Source: Bacteroidota bacterium (lineage in GTDB: Bacteria > Bacteroidota > Ignavibacteria > Ignavibacteriales > Melioribacteraceae). Taken from it: DNA of 64,000 nucleotides. The notes beneath the pieces are model-generated. The model did no database searches. It worked only from the letters and a program-made list of their open reading frames with translations, and was not told the DNA's origin. The position numbers were made by a program, and so were the translations under genes. Below, piece after piece: positions 16,533 to 25,716 of the stretch. Position 1 is the stretch's first letter. Every line of letters begins with the position of its first letter. Location of the stretch: NCBI GenBank assembly GCA_021824635.1, contig JAKAKD010000041.1, forward strand, positions 62,001 to 126,000, written 5' to 3'.

Positions 16533-19151
16533 ATGTCAATCACCCCTTTGATGACTCAATATGGAAAGATCAAAGAGAACTATCCGGATACAATTCTACT
16601 TTTCCGAATGGGAGATTTCTTTGAAACATTTGAAGACGATGCAAGAATCGCCTCGAAAGTGCTGGGCATTACATTAACAAAACGGGCTAACGGCGCCGCT
16701 GGAGAAGTTCCCCTTGCCGGCTTTCCGCATCACGCAATTGATACTTATCTGCCGAAACTTGTCCGAGCCGGCTACAGAGTTGCTGTCTGTGAACAGATGG
16801 AAAATCCTAAATTCGCAAAAGGGATTGTTAAGAGGGATGTTGTTGAAGTTGTAACTCCCGGTGTTGCAATTTCCGATAAACTTCTCGATCATAAAAAAAA
16901 TAATTACCTTCTTTCGATTTATATAGAGAACGAAATTGCCGGAATTGCTTTCTGCGATATTTCCACCGGAGAATTTTCAACTTTTGAAGTGATGAGTTCT
17001 GACGTTGCGCAGCAACTCGGCTCTATTAATCCTTCAGAAATATTGATCCCCAAAAAACTTAAGCATGAACTCGAACCGCTGATTCATAAGGCGGTTCCCT
17101 CCGCACGCATAACAAAAATTGATGATTGGATTTTCAATTACGAATATTCTTCAGAACTTTTGATGAATCACTTCAACACAAAGACATTAAAAGGTTTTGG
17201 AATAGAAACATTAACCGCCGGAATCAACTCTGCCGGTGCGGCATTGAATTACTTGCGCGAAACACAAAAAGCTAATCTTACTCACATAAATAAAATCTCG
17301 CGACATAATCCTTCCGATTACATGATTCTTGATTATTCGACAAAACGAAATCTTGAAATAATGTTCACAATGCAGGACGGAGAGCGTGAAGGTTCTTTGA
17401 TTTCAATTCTTGATAAGACTGCAACCTCTATGGGCGGAAGAATGCTGAAAAAATGGATCTCTGCCCCGTTAAGAAAACTTGAACCGATCTTAAAGAGACA
17501 AGAATCAATTTCTGAACTTCTTCAAAATAAAACTCTTAGAAAAAATTTACAGAGTGAATTGAAAGAGATCGGCGATCTTGAACGGCTGACATCAAAAATT
17601 TGTACCGGAAGAGTTAACCCGCGCGAACTTCTTCATTTAAAAACATCGCTCAAAAAAATTCCTCTCATCAAACAACTTTTGGATCAGACTTCGGTTGATA
17701 CACTTGTTGCAATCAATCAGCGCCTAAATTCTTTAGAAGAACTTGTTGAAAAGATTGAACGAGCAATTGCAGACGATCCCCCGCTAGCTATATCAGATGG
17801 CGGAGTAATACGAGACGGTTACAGTCCGGAACTAGATGAACTCCGCGGTCTTTCTACGCATGCAAAAGATTGGATTACAAATCTGCAAAAGACTGAGCGC
17901 GAGCGGACAAAAATTTCTTCTCTGAAAGTAAGTTACAATAAAGTTTTTGGTTACTACATTGACATAAGCAACGCCAACAAAGATAAAGTGCCGGAGAATT
18001 ACATACGCAAACAGACTCTGGTTAACAGCGAAAGGTTTATCACTCCGGAACTGAAAGAGTATGAAGATAAAATTTTAAATGCCGCCGAGAATATTGGCAA
18101 TCTTGAGTATCAGCTTTTCGATCAAATAAGAATTGCCGCGGCTTCCGAGACAGAAGCAATCCAGGAGAATGCTCGTTTAATTGCAATGCTTGATTGTTAT
18201 CAATCATTTGCAGAATGCGCAGACGATTATAAATATGTTCGTCCGCAACTTGATGAATCAGACCTTCTCGAAATCATTGACGGCAGGCATCCGGTAGTTG
18301 AAAGAATTCTTCCTCCTGGAGAAAAATTTACTCCGAACAACTGCAAACTCTCTTCAACTGATGAGCAGATAATTTTGTTAACCGGACCGAACATGGCAGG
18401 AAAATCTGTCTATTTGCGTCAAGTCGGATTAATAGTTTTGATGGCACAGATCGGATCGTTTGTTCCGGCATCATCGGCAAAGATTGGTTTAGTAGATAGA
18501 ATTTATACACGCGTTGGTGCAAGCGATAATATATCTGCGGGCGAATCAACTTTTCTTGTTGAGATGCAAGAAGCCGCAAATATTTTGAACAACGCAACTG
18601 ATAAAAGCTTAATACTGCTCGATGAAATTGGACGCGGCACAAGCACGTTTGACGGAATTTCAATCGCATGGGCAATTACGGAATACTTGCACGAGAATCC
18701 TAAACTTGCGGCAAAAACATTGTTCGCTACTCACTATCACGAGTTGAATGAGATGGCAACTTTATTCCCGCGCATAAAAAATTTCAAAGTTGAGGTTCGT
18801 GAATACGGAGATAAAGTAATTTTCTTACACAAAGTTTCTTCCGGCGGCGCAGATCATAGTTACGGAATTCAAGTTGGACAGATGGCTGGCTTACCGCTTT
18901 TTGTAACTAACCGCGCTAAAGAAATTCTTGCTAATTTGGAAAGTAAAGAACTTACTCCTTACGAAATGAAGAAGGCAAAACTTGCCAAACTTAAAGGTGC
19001 AGATGATTTCCAAATCAGTTTGTTTGAAATGAAAGATGAAGAATTACGCAAACATATTTCCGATATTTCGATTAACAGTTTAACCCCACTTGAAGCATTG
19101 AACAAACTAAGCGAACTAAAGAAAAAGATTGATGATGAGAAGATATCTTAG
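16533..19151 (+). CDS. mutS: DNA mismatch repair protein MutS
   Basis: Recognises base mismatches and small loops and recruits MutL. At 872 residues it is a normal MutS1. The mismatch-contacting Phe-x-Glu is present (MGDFFETF, Phe29 and Glu31). The connector, lever and clamp regions follow, and the ATPase domain is near the end: Walker A GPNMAGKS (about 617-624), Walker B-type LILLDEIGRGTSTFDG, and the helix-turn-helix dimer region with FATHYHEL and GQMAGLP. The ATG is preceded by an AT-rich leader without a clear Shine-Dalgarno. A DUF1684 lipoprotein gene follows directly. Confidence 0.97.
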   Translation: MSITPLMTQYGKIKENYPDTILLFRMGDFFETFEDDARIASKVLGITLTKRANGAAGEVPLAGFPHHAIDTYLPKLVRAGYRVAVCEQMENPKFAKGIVKRDVVEVVTPGVAISDKLLDHKKNNYLLSIYIENEIAGIAFCDISTGEFSTFEVMSSDVAQQLGSINPSEILIPKKLKHELEPLIHKAVPSARITKIDDWIFNYEYSSELLMNHFNTKTLKGFGIETLTAGINSAGAALNYLRETQKANLTHINKISRHNPSDYMILDYSTKRNLEIMFTMQDGEREGSLISILDKTATSMGGRMLKKWISAPLRKLEPILKRQESISELLQNKTLRKNLQSELKEIGDLERLTSKICTGRVNPRELLHLKTSLKKIPLIKQLLDQTSVDTLVAINQRLNSLEELVEKIERAIADDPPLAISDGGVIRDGYSPELDELRGLSTHAKDWITNLQKTERERTKISSLKVSYNKVFGYYIDISNANKDKVPENYIRKQTLVNSERFITPELKEYEDKILNAAENIGNLEYQLFDQIRIAAASETEAIQENARLIAMLDCYQSFAECADDYKYVRPQLDESDLLEIIDGRHPVVERILPPGEKFTPNNCKLSSTDEQIILLTGPNMAGKSVYLRQVGLIVLMAQIGSFVPASSAKIGLVDRIYTRVGASDNISAGESTFLVEMQEAANILNNATDKSLILLDEIGRGTSTFDGISIAWAITEYLHENPKLAAKTLFATHYHELNEMATLFPRIKNFKVEVREYGDKVIFLHKVSSGGADHSYGIQVGQMAGLPLFVTNRAKEILANLESKELTPYEMKKAKLAKLKGADDFQISLFEMKDEELRKHISDISINSLTPLEALNKLSELKKKIDDEKIS

Positions 19152-19158
19152 CATAAAA

Positions 19159-19824
19159 ATGAAAAGTGACCAAGATAAAGATTACGTGCATGAGAATGGA
19201 AATACTTCACGTTTTCTTATTCATGCGCTCACTCTTATACTTGCTCTTCTTCTAGTATCATGCGGCAAAAATTATTCCCCGGAGCAGAAAGCATACATAG
19301 AACAAATTGAGAAGTTCCGCGCTGACAAAAATGATGAAATGAAAAACGATTCTTCTTCCCCGTTTAACAAAAAAGGAAAAATCGAATTCCATGATTTGAA
19401 ATATTTTGACATTGATCCGGTTTTTGTTTTCAAAAGTAAACTTACAGAATATAGCCCAAAAGATACTGTTACAATCTATGGGACAAAAGGCGAACCGCGT
19501 AAATCTGTCCGTTACGGTTATGTTGAAATCAATTACGAGAACCAACCGCATAAAATAAATGTTTACCAAGGAAGTGCAGCCGGCGGACAAATTTATTATT
19601 CTATCTGGTTCACAGATAAAACAACTGATAAAGAAACATACGGCGTAGGCCGATATATAGATTTTGAAAAAGTTGAAGATCCGAATTATGTTTATACAAT
19701 AGATTTCAACTTGGCGTATAATCCTTACTGCGCATATAGTCTAAATTTCTCATGCGCAATTCCGACAAAAGAAGATTTCATCCCGATTGCAATTAATGCC
19801 GGGGAGAAAAAATTTCACAATTAA
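19159..19824 (+). CDS. DUF1684 lipoprotein
   Basis: A predicted lipoprotein of 221 residues from the ATG at 19159 (8 bases after the mutS stop). An in-frame ATG at 19129 would overlap mutS and leave an overlong leader. The lipobox LLVSC puts the lipidated cysteine at 35. The DUF1684 pattern is clear: YIEQIEKFRADKND at the mature start, YGYVEINYE, GRYIDFEKV and the signature IDFNLAYNPYCAYS ... CAIPTKEDFIPIAINAGEK (in parts). The function of DUF1684 is not established. The product would be anchored in the cell envelope. Confidence 0.8.
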   Translation: MKSDQDKDYVHENGNTSRFLIHALTLILALLLVSCGKNYSPEQKAYIEQIEKFRADKNDEMKNDSSSPFNKKGKIEFHDLKYFDIDPVFVFKSKLTEYSPKDTVTIYGTKGEPRKSVRYGYVEINYENQPHKINVYQGSAAGGQIYYSIWFTDKTTDKETYGVGRYIDFEKVEDPNYVYTIDFNLAYNPYCAYSLNFSCAIPTKEDFIPIAINAGEKKFHN

Positions 19825-19839
19825 TTTTAGGAGTTTAAC

Positions 19840-20853
19840 TTGGTAATTATATTAGAAAAAAACGCAACAGAACTTCAGATAGAAAACATTATTAAACATC
19901 TCGAAGGGTTTGGATTTCAAATTCATAAATCCACCGGAGCCGAACGAACAATCATCGGTGCAATTGGAGTAAAACAAAATTTTGATACACGCAACATAAG
20001 CATACTCGATGGCGTTGATGAAGTTTACCGTGTTACAACTCCGTACAAATTAGCAAGCAGAAGTTTTCAAGAACATGATACTGTAATAAAAATCAAAGAT
20101 GTTGAAATTGGCGGTAATAAGATTGCAATGATTGCTGGACCGTGTTCGGTTGAAAACGAAGATCAGATTTTCAGATTAGCTAAAGTTGTTGCTAAATCAG
20201 GCGCAAAATTTTTAAGAGGCGGCGCATTTAAACCGCGCACTTCTCCATATTCATTTCAAGGATTGGGAGAAGAAGGATTAAAATTAATGCGGGCTGCTGC
20301 GGACGAAAATAAATTGTTGGTTGTAACCGAAGTAATGCAGATTGATCAGATTGAGTTGATTGATAAATATACAGATGTCTTTCAACTTGGTGCGCGCAAT
20401 ATGCAGAACTTTTCTCTTCTAAAAGAATTAGGAAAAGTTACTAAGCCAGTAATGGTAAAACGCGGTATCGCTGCTACAATAGAAGAATGGCTGATGTCTG
20501 CAGAATATCTTTTAAGCGGCGGCAACAAGAATGTTTTCTTTTGCGAACGAGGGATCAGAACATTCGAGAATTACACGCGCAACACATTCGATCTTTCGGC
20601 TATTCCGGTTGTTCATAAAAAAAGCCATTTACCAATTATAGCCGATCCGTCGCATGCAACCGGAATGCGAGATCAAGTACCGCCAATGGCGCGAGCGGCT
20701 GTAGCAGCCGGCGCGGATGGAATTATGATTGAGATTCATGACGATCCGGAAAATGCTTTGTCTGATGGACCGCAAGCATTGCTGCCGGAAACTTATCTCA
20801 AACTGATGGAAGAACTTCGTTTAATTGCTACAGCAATCGGCAGGACTTTGTAA
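19840..20853 (+). CDS. aroF: 3-deoxy-7-phosphoheptulonate (DAHP) synthase, class I-beta
   Basis: First enzyme of the shikimate pathway; joins phosphoenolpyruvate and erythrose 4-phosphate. 337 residues. A ferredoxin-like regulatory domain of about 65 residues (ELQIENIIKHLEGFGFQIHK) precedes the barrel, as in the Thermotoga-type enzyme, where it mediates feedback control. The barrel starts with AGPCSVE and continues through LRGGAFKPRTSPYSFQG, QLGARNMQN, VMVKRGIAAT, CERGIRTFE and DPSHATG. The start is TTG at 19840, chosen because AGGAG lies 8 bases upstream and the domain begins at once. tyrA follows with no gap, so the two form an aromatic amino acid operon. Confidence 0.93.
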   Translation: MVIILEKNATELQIENIIKHLEGFGFQIHKSTGAERTIIGAIGVKQNFDTRNISILDGVDEVYRVTTPYKLASRSFQEHDTVIKIKDVEIGGNKIAMIAGPCSVENEDQIFRLAKVVAKSGAKFLRGGAFKPRTSPYSFQGLGEEGLKLMRAAADENKLLVVTEVMQIDQIELIDKYTDVFQLGARNMQNFSLLKELGKVTKPVMVKRGIAATIEEWLMSAEYLLSGGNKNVFFCERGIRTFENYTRNTFDLSAIPVVHKKSHLPIIADPSHATGMRDQVPPMARAAVAAGADGIMIEIHDDPENALSDGPQALLPETYLKLMEELRLIATAIGRTL

Positions 20854-21936
20854 GTGAAAATCGAGAAGATCGCCATAATAGGTTTAGGGTTGATTGGCGG
20901 ATCAATCGCAAAATCAATTAGAAATTTTTCTTCCCACCATAAGATCAGCGCTTTCGATAATGCCGATGTTCTTGAGAAAGCGTTACAGCTAAATGTTGTT
21001 GATCAAAAATTATCTTCATTCGATGAGGCTCTTGAATCGGATTTAATTTTTATTTCTCTTCCGGTAGATGCTTCATTAAATGTTTTTGAGAAACTGGCCG
21101 ATAAAATTAAGCCGGGTCAAATTCTTACCGATGTATGCGGAGTGAAATCCGTATTTCAGGAAATTTGGGACTCAAAAGAGAGAAAAGGTTTTTACATCGG
21201 CGGACATCCGATGACGGGAAAAGAGAAAGGCGGTTTTGAAAACTCCGATCCTCTTTTATTTGAAAATTGTGTTTACATCTTAAACGAATCTGCAAACGAA
21301 CTGCAAGTAATTGATTCATTCACAAAAATTATTCATCAGCTTGGCGCAAAAATTACTTTTCTTAATCCAAAGGTGCATGATATAATTGTTGCATCAGTCA
21401 GTCATCTGCCCCAATTAGTTTCTGTTTCTTTAATCAACTCGGCAAATTTCAAAGAGAGTGCAATAAACTTTTTTGATTTCGCTGCCGGCGGTTTTAGAGA
21501 TATGACACGGATTGCTTCAAGCGATTTTAGAATCTGGGAACCCGTTATTAGACAGAACAGAAAAAATATTATTCAAGCGATTGATAATTTTATTTTAGAC
21601 TTGGAACAGATAAAAAAATCTATTGATAAAGAAGATTACAAAAAGCTTTCGGAGAAATTTGAGAGTGCAAGAGTAAAACGTGATGAAATTCCAAAATCGA
21701 GCAAAGGATTTATTCATCAGCTCTATGATGTTTTTGTCTTTGTGAAAGATGAACCCGGTGTGATAAGTAAAATTTCTACGGCACTTTTTGAAAACAATAT
21801 TAACATCAAAGACATTGAGCTTTTAAAAATCCGCGAAGGTTCCGGCGGAACATTCAGAATTGCATTTGAAAGCGAAGTTGAGGCAGATAAGGCAAAAAAA
21901 ATAGTTGAAAAATTAGGTTTTTCGACTAAACTTTAG
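20854..21936 (+). CDS. tyrA: Prephenate dehydrogenase with ACT domain
   Basis: Oxidises prephenate to 4-hydroxyphenylpyruvate in tyrosine synthesis. 360 residues from a GTG start directly after the DAHP synthase stop. The NAD-binding motif is IGLGLIGGS (9-17). The catalytic region includes GGHPMTGKEKGG and HDIIVASVSHLPQLV. A C-terminal ACT domain (about 287-360; VFVKDEPGVISKISTALFENNINIKDIELL) points to tyrosine feedback control. The last ~43 residues have a second, diverged copy at 22523-22651, beyond the TA pair that follows (see findings). Confidence 0.92.
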   Translation: MKIEKIAIIGLGLIGGSIAKSIRNFSSHHKISAFDNADVLEKALQLNVVDQKLSSFDEALESDLIFISLPVDASLNVFEKLADKIKPGQILTDVCGVKSVFQEIWDSKERKGFYIGGHPMTGKEKGGFENSDPLLFENCVYILNESANELQVIDSFTKIIHQLGAKITFLNPKVHDIIVASVSHLPQLVSVSLINSANFKESAINFFDFAAGGFRDMTRIASSDFRIWEPVIRQNRKNIIQAIDNFILDLEQIKKSIDKEDYKKLSEKFESARVKRDEIPKSSKGFIHQLYDVFVFVKDEPGVISKISTALFENNINIKDIELLKIREGSGGTFRIAFESEVEADKAKKIVEKLGFSTKL

Positions 21937-21962
21937 AAAGAATAACTAACACCCAGACATGA

Positions 21963-22241
21963 TTAATATACTTCATCGTGGGTCCCAATCGTTATCAATA
22001 GAATTGTTTGAACATTATTATCTTCTTCGACAGTAAAAATAATTCTACAATCATATCCGCATGAACAAGCATAGCAGCCTGATAGCTCACCAGAAAGTTT
22101 ATGCGTTTTTAATTTAACATCATAGATATCTTTTTCTAAAAGTTTTATAGAAGAATCAATTTGCTCTTGTAAAACAGGAATTTTCCCAACAATCTTTTTG
22201 TATGCTTTTCTAAAATGAGGTGATAAAACTAATTTATTCAC
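21963..22241 (-). CDS. RelE/YafQ-type toxin
   Basis: 92 residues. The frame shows the RelE/ParE fold pattern: LSPHFRKAYKKI, then KLKTHKLSGELSGCYACSCGYDCRIIFTV and a C-terminal LITIGTHDEVY, which matches the YafQ-like endpoint IGxHxxxY. Such toxins cleave ribosome-bound mRNA. It overlaps the antitoxin gene by 4 bases and is convergent with tyrA, 26 bases from its stop. Confidence 0.8.
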   Translation of the reverse strand: MNKLVLSPHFRKAYKKIVGKIPVLQEQIDSSIKLLEKDIYDVKLKTHKLSGELSGCYACSCGYDCRIIFTVEEDNNVQTILLITIGTHDEVY

Positions 22242-22468
22242 TTTTCTTCTGGTTCTGAAAGTGAGCTATGAAGTTCATATATAATTTGTTTTGAATCTGA
22301 AGGGGACAGTTTACCTGTAGAATAAAGAGTTCTAGATTCTCTCACTTCTGTTGCTATCTCTTTTCTTTTTTCTTCTATAGTTTGTTTTTTTAGTATTTCT
22401 ATCAGCATTTCTTTATCGGCAAGTGATAATTGTCTGGCACTGTCTAATGCCTGATCTAAGTTTATCAT
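22238..22468 (-). CDS. Antitoxin for the RelE/YafQ-type toxin
   Basis: 76 residues, helical and charged (LDSARQLSLADKEMLIEILKKQ, EEKRKEIATEVRESR). It is placed first in a coupled pair with the toxin, which is the basis for the call; the sequence itself resembles the small antitoxins preceding RelE/ParE-type toxins in cyanobacteria and green sulfur bacteria. It would bind and neutralise the toxin and probably repress the operon. Confidence 0.75.
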   Translation of the reverse strand: MINLDQALDSARQLSLADKEMLIEILKKQTIEEKRKEIATEVRESRTLYSTGKLSPSDSKQIIYELHSSLSEPEEK

Positions 22469-22522
22469 TTTTAGTCCTTTCTTTAACTGAAGTAAATATA
22501 ACTTTTTATCACAAAAAATGTT

Positions 22523-22651
22523 AGGTCAAAGAAATTGAACTTCTAAAATTAATTCTGGACAGATCTCGCGGTACGTTTAGACTTTTATTAAAAAGCGATA
22601 ACGAAAAATCAAAAGGACTAATTGAACAACTCGGTTTTTTAACTAAGATTT
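22523..22651 (+). pseudogene. Relic of a tyrA 3' end (ACT-domain tail)
   Basis: The plus strand reads VKEIELLKLILD, RSRGTFRLLLKSD, NEKSKGLIEQLGFLTKI and a TAA. The intact tyrA tail reads IKDIELLKIREG, SGGTFRIAFESE, EADKAKKIVEKLGFSTKL and stop. The frame, length and stop position agree, with roughly half of residues identical. There is no start or upstream part. It lies on the far side of the TA pair from tyrA. Confidence 0.85.
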
Positions 22652-22655
22652 AATT

Positions 22656-22749
22656 CTATTTTATCAAAAGCATTTTCTTTGATTGGAAATAGTCTCCTGC
22701 CCGTAAAGTGTAACTTGTACTAGTACAAGTGCCTCTAGTATCAAAATTT
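22656..22749 (-). pseudogene. Relic of a T9SS C-terminal sorting domain
   Basis: The minus strand reads ...STSYTLRAGDYFQSKKMLLIK and a TAG at 22656, the end of a type A sorting domain (compare ...YRLQAGNFSQTKKLLLLK in the gene at 3661). No body of the secreted protein remains; the methyltransferase gene ends directly upstream. It marks a lost surface-protein gene. Confidence 0.75.
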
Positions 22750-23742
22750 TTATCTTTTTTTCTCCAATATAAGTGTATTGCTTGTATTTGGGTAATATCT
22801 AATTTTATCTTCTTTATAAACTGTGACCTTACAATTTGGATTTTTTTTCGCTATACTTAACAAGTCTTGGCAATATCCGAGTCTATTCATTCTCCATCTT
22901 TCATAAGTATTTGCGTTATGAATAGTGGGCTCACATAAAACTACTCCCTTTCTAGAAACACGCAATACTTCCTTCATAGCTAATTCTGCATTTTTTTGTC
23001 CAAGCTGTTCTATCACATGATTAGTAAATACTATGTCATAACTTTCGTCAGGTAAATCAATTTTTGTGATATCCCCTAAGAATAATTTTCCGATTTTGTC
23101 TTCATAAACTAGATTAATGATACATGAGGCTAATCTTGAATGTGTGTACTCGAACCCATGAACAGCTAGGTCGGGTCTAGTCTTCAAAAGCACATACAAG
23201 TTCAATCCAGAACCGCAACCTGCATCTAAAACACTAACTTGTTTTGTACTCTCGCAAAGAGAATTTATATGATCTATCAATTCCAATCTGGGCCATGAGT
23301 TATATCCCATTATAATTTTATCATTATTCTTTAGCATTTGAGTTGAGGCAAGAATTCTAAGACTCTCATAATCATTTTTATATCGTGAGAAAGTTGATTT
23401 GCCATGTTTATTTGTGAATTTTATAACACCTTTTAAATCCCCAAGTATCCTGAAAATTTTATTTAACCCATTTAAATGATTAAAATCTTCGGGTAAAGAA
23501 GTAATATGCTTGAAAAATGAATGTGGATAATAGCTATAACCCAATACTGAAATTGCTTGATCCAAACATTTTTGAAAATTTTCCCAATCATTATATTCTG
23601 GATGGGTATTTTGTCTAAGATCCGTAATTTTAAAAATTTTTTTTAGTTTTATTTCTGGGCAGCTAATTTCAAATTCTTCTTCTTTAGTCTTCATGCATAT
23701 TTCCTTTTGTAATTCATCTAAGTTTGATTTTTTATATAGCAT
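22750..23742 (-). CDS. Class I SAM-dependent methyltransferase
   Basis: 330 residues. The C-terminal half is a Rossmann methyltransferase: motif I VSVLDAGCGSGLNL (about 173-186), acidic motif II with HGFEYTHSRL, and LPDESYDIVFTNHVIEQL (motif IV), close to ubiquinone/UbiE-like small-molecule methyltransferases. The first ~150 residues are not recognised. The substrate is unknown. It is flanked by gene relics (22523-22749) and an empty AT-rich stretch upstream, and looks like a later arrival at this locus. Confidence 0.8.
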   Translation of the reverse strand: MLYKKSNLDELQKEICMKTKEEEFEISCPEIKLKKIFKITDLRQNTHPEYNDWENFQKCLDQAISVLGYSYYPHSFFKHITSLPEDFNHLNGLNKIFRILGDLKGVIKFTNKHGKSTFSRYKNDYESLRILASTQMLKNNDKIIMGYNSWPRLELIDHINSLCESTKQVSVLDAGCGSGLNLYVLLKTRPDLAVHGFEYTHSRLASCIINLVYEDKIGKLFLGDITKIDLPDESYDIVFTNHVIEQLGQKNAELAMKEVLRVSRKGVVLCEPTIHNANTYERWRMNRLGYCQDLLSIAKKNPNCKVTVYKEDKIRYYPNTSNTLILEKKR

Positions 23743-23891
23743 TAATAAGAAAATAATTTAAAATAAGTAAATATTTGAAACATCTCTAATTTTGAGTGTA
23801 TTTCTACATTGTTAATGAATTTTCAGAAAAAATATGTGCAAAGTCACAAAAAAATTTCGCTACAACAGCTGAAGAGATCAAACTCAATATA

Positions 23892-25445
23892 TTATTGTAA
23901 AAAGTTGCTTACCGCTTCGGCACTTCTCTCTCCATCAATTGCGGCTGAAACAATTCCTCCGGCGTAACCGGCTCCTTCACCACAAGGGAATAATCCTTCA
24001 ACTTCGACATGCATAAGTGTTTCATTATCGCGCGGAATTCTAATTGGAGAGCTTGTACGCGTTTCGGCAGCGAGTATCTGCGCTTCTTCCGAGAAATATC
24101 CTTTCATCTTTTTATCAAATATGAGTAAACTTTTTCTTAATCCCTCGGCAATTTTCTTTGGTAGTATTTGATGAAGGGGCGAACTGATTGTCCCCGGTAT
24201 GTAAGATGTGTCTGGAAGTGTCCTTGATAATTCTCGTTTAACAAAATCAGTAATTCTCTGTGCGGGAGCTCGCTGTGTTTTTCCTCCGGCTTCAAATGCA
24301 ATCTTTTCAATCTCTTTTTGGAATTCTAATCCGGCAAAAACTCCATGAGATTGAAAATCTGTCCAATCTCTTTCATCCACAGAGACTACCAATCCAGAGT
24401 TGGCAAACGGAGAATCACGCCTTGAAACACTCATCCCGTTTAGGACAAGTTCATCCGGTCCGGTTGATGCAGGAATAATTATTCCACCGGGACACATGCA
24501 AAAGGAATAAACACCCCGGTCATCTACCTGACAAGTTAAATTGTAACTCGAAGCGGGTAAGTTTATATCCCGTTCAGTCGTATGATATTGAATTTCGTCA
24601 ATTAACTTTTGAGGATGTTCAATGCGAACACCCACCGCAAACGGTTTCGCTTCAATTTTTATATTTTGTCTGCCCAACAGATAATAAATATCCCGTGCCG
24701 AATGTCCAGTAGCAACTATTACCGAATTACCAATAAATTCTTCTTCCCCATTAACAATAACACCTTCAATTTTATTCTCATCACGAATAAAATCCGTCAC
24801 TCTCGATTCAAAGTGAATCTCACCGCCGCAATCTAAAATCGTTTTACGAATTGCGCTCACAACCTGTGGTAAAATATTAGAACCGATATGAGGATGCGCA
24901 TCAATCAAAGTTTCTCTTGGCGAGCCGTGTTGAACTAGTATGTTCAATATCCGGTTGACATCACCTCGTTTTGTAGAGCGGGTATAAAGTTTTCCGTCGC
25001 TATATGTACCTGCACCGCCTTCCCCGAAACAATAATTTGAATCCGGATTCACATTACCGAATTGTTGGATTTCTCTTAAATCTCTTCTGCGGGTCTGAAC
25101 ATCTTTACCACGTTCAAATATGATAGGTTTAATTCCCAACTCGATCAAACGTAAAGCGGCAAACATTCCAGCCGGACCCATTCCAATAATTAAAACAGTC
25201 TTCCCGTTCTTTATACGTGTAAAATTGATAGGGGAAAAAATATCGCTTGGTTCTTCATTTAGATAAACAATTGCTTTTGCTCTATAAATTGGATTCCGGC
25301 TGCGTGCATCAACGGAGCGTCGGATAATTTGAACAGCGGTTATTTCTTCGATATTAATTTTGAGTTTTTGAGCGGCTAGATTTTTTTGAAATGTATAATC
25401 GTTTATAAAACCGGGTGGTATTTCTAATTCAATTTCTTTTTTCAT
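23892..25445 (-). CDS. FAD-dependent dehydrogenase (COG2509-type)
   Basis: 517 residues. An N-terminal domain of about 85 residues (IPPGFINDYTFQKNLAAQKL, VQIIRRSVDARSRN) precedes the FAD-binding motif LIIGMGPAGMFAALRL. Further marks are RRDLREIQQFG, NYCFGEGGAGTYSDGKLYTR, VIVATGHSARDIYYLL and a C-terminal FPCGEGAGYAGGIVSAAIDG. This is the widespread COG2509 flavoprotein family, whose reaction is not established. Cytoplasmic. Length agrees with the family. It stands alone, with an inverted-repeat gap upstream. Confidence 0.85.
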   Translation of the reverse strand: MKKEIELEIPPGFINDYTFQKNLAAQKLKINIEEITAVQIIRRSVDARSRNPIYRAKAIVYLNEEPSDIFSPINFTRIKNGKTVLIIGMGPAGMFAALRLIELGIKPIIFERGKDVQTRRRDLREIQQFGNVNPDSNYCFGEGGAGTYSDGKLYTRSTKRGDVNRILNILVQHGSPRETLIDAHPHIGSNILPQVVSAIRKTILDCGGEIHFESRVTDFIRDENKIEGVIVNGEEEFIGNSVIVATGHSARDIYYLLGRQNIKIEAKPFAVGVRIEHPQKLIDEIQYHTTERDINLPASSYNLTCQVDDRGVYSFCMCPGGIIIPASTGPDELVLNGMSVSRRDSPFANSGLVVSVDERDWTDFQSHGVFAGLEFQKEIEKIAFEAGGKTQRAPAQRITDFVKRELSRTLPDTSYIPGTISSPLHQILPKKIAEGLRKSLLIFDKKMKGYFSEEAQILAAETRTSSPIRIPRDNETLMHVEVEGLFPCGEGAGYAGGIVSAAIDGERSAEAVSNFLQ

Positions 25446-25474
25446 GTTGTCCTCTGTTTTGAGGAAAAAGCTCT

Positions 25475-25715
25475 ATAATTGATAATTGCGAATTGAGAAT
25501 GGAAAATTATTTCGCTCTTAATTTCTTAATTGATGTTCCGCCTATTAATATTTGCTTAAATGAATCTTTGATTGATATTCTTGTTTAGTACTAAGCTAAC
25601 TGAATTAAACTATACATGGTCTAAACCGAAAACTTTTATCAAAAATTGGATTTCCATTTGATAATGCTTTTCAAATATTCTAATAGAATTCTCAATTCTA
25701 AATTATCAATTCGCC
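25475..25715. repeat. Terminal-inverted-repeat intergenic element
   Basis: The gap between two same-strand genes begins with an AATTGATAATT...GAATTGAGAAT arrangement (25478-25500). It ends with the complementary words ATTCTCAATT and AATTATCAATTCGC (25688-25714). The roughly 240-base interval is AT-rich and non-coding. The layout resembles a miniature inverted-repeat element, but the arms are low-complexity. Confidence 0.4.
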
Positions 25716-25716
25716 A

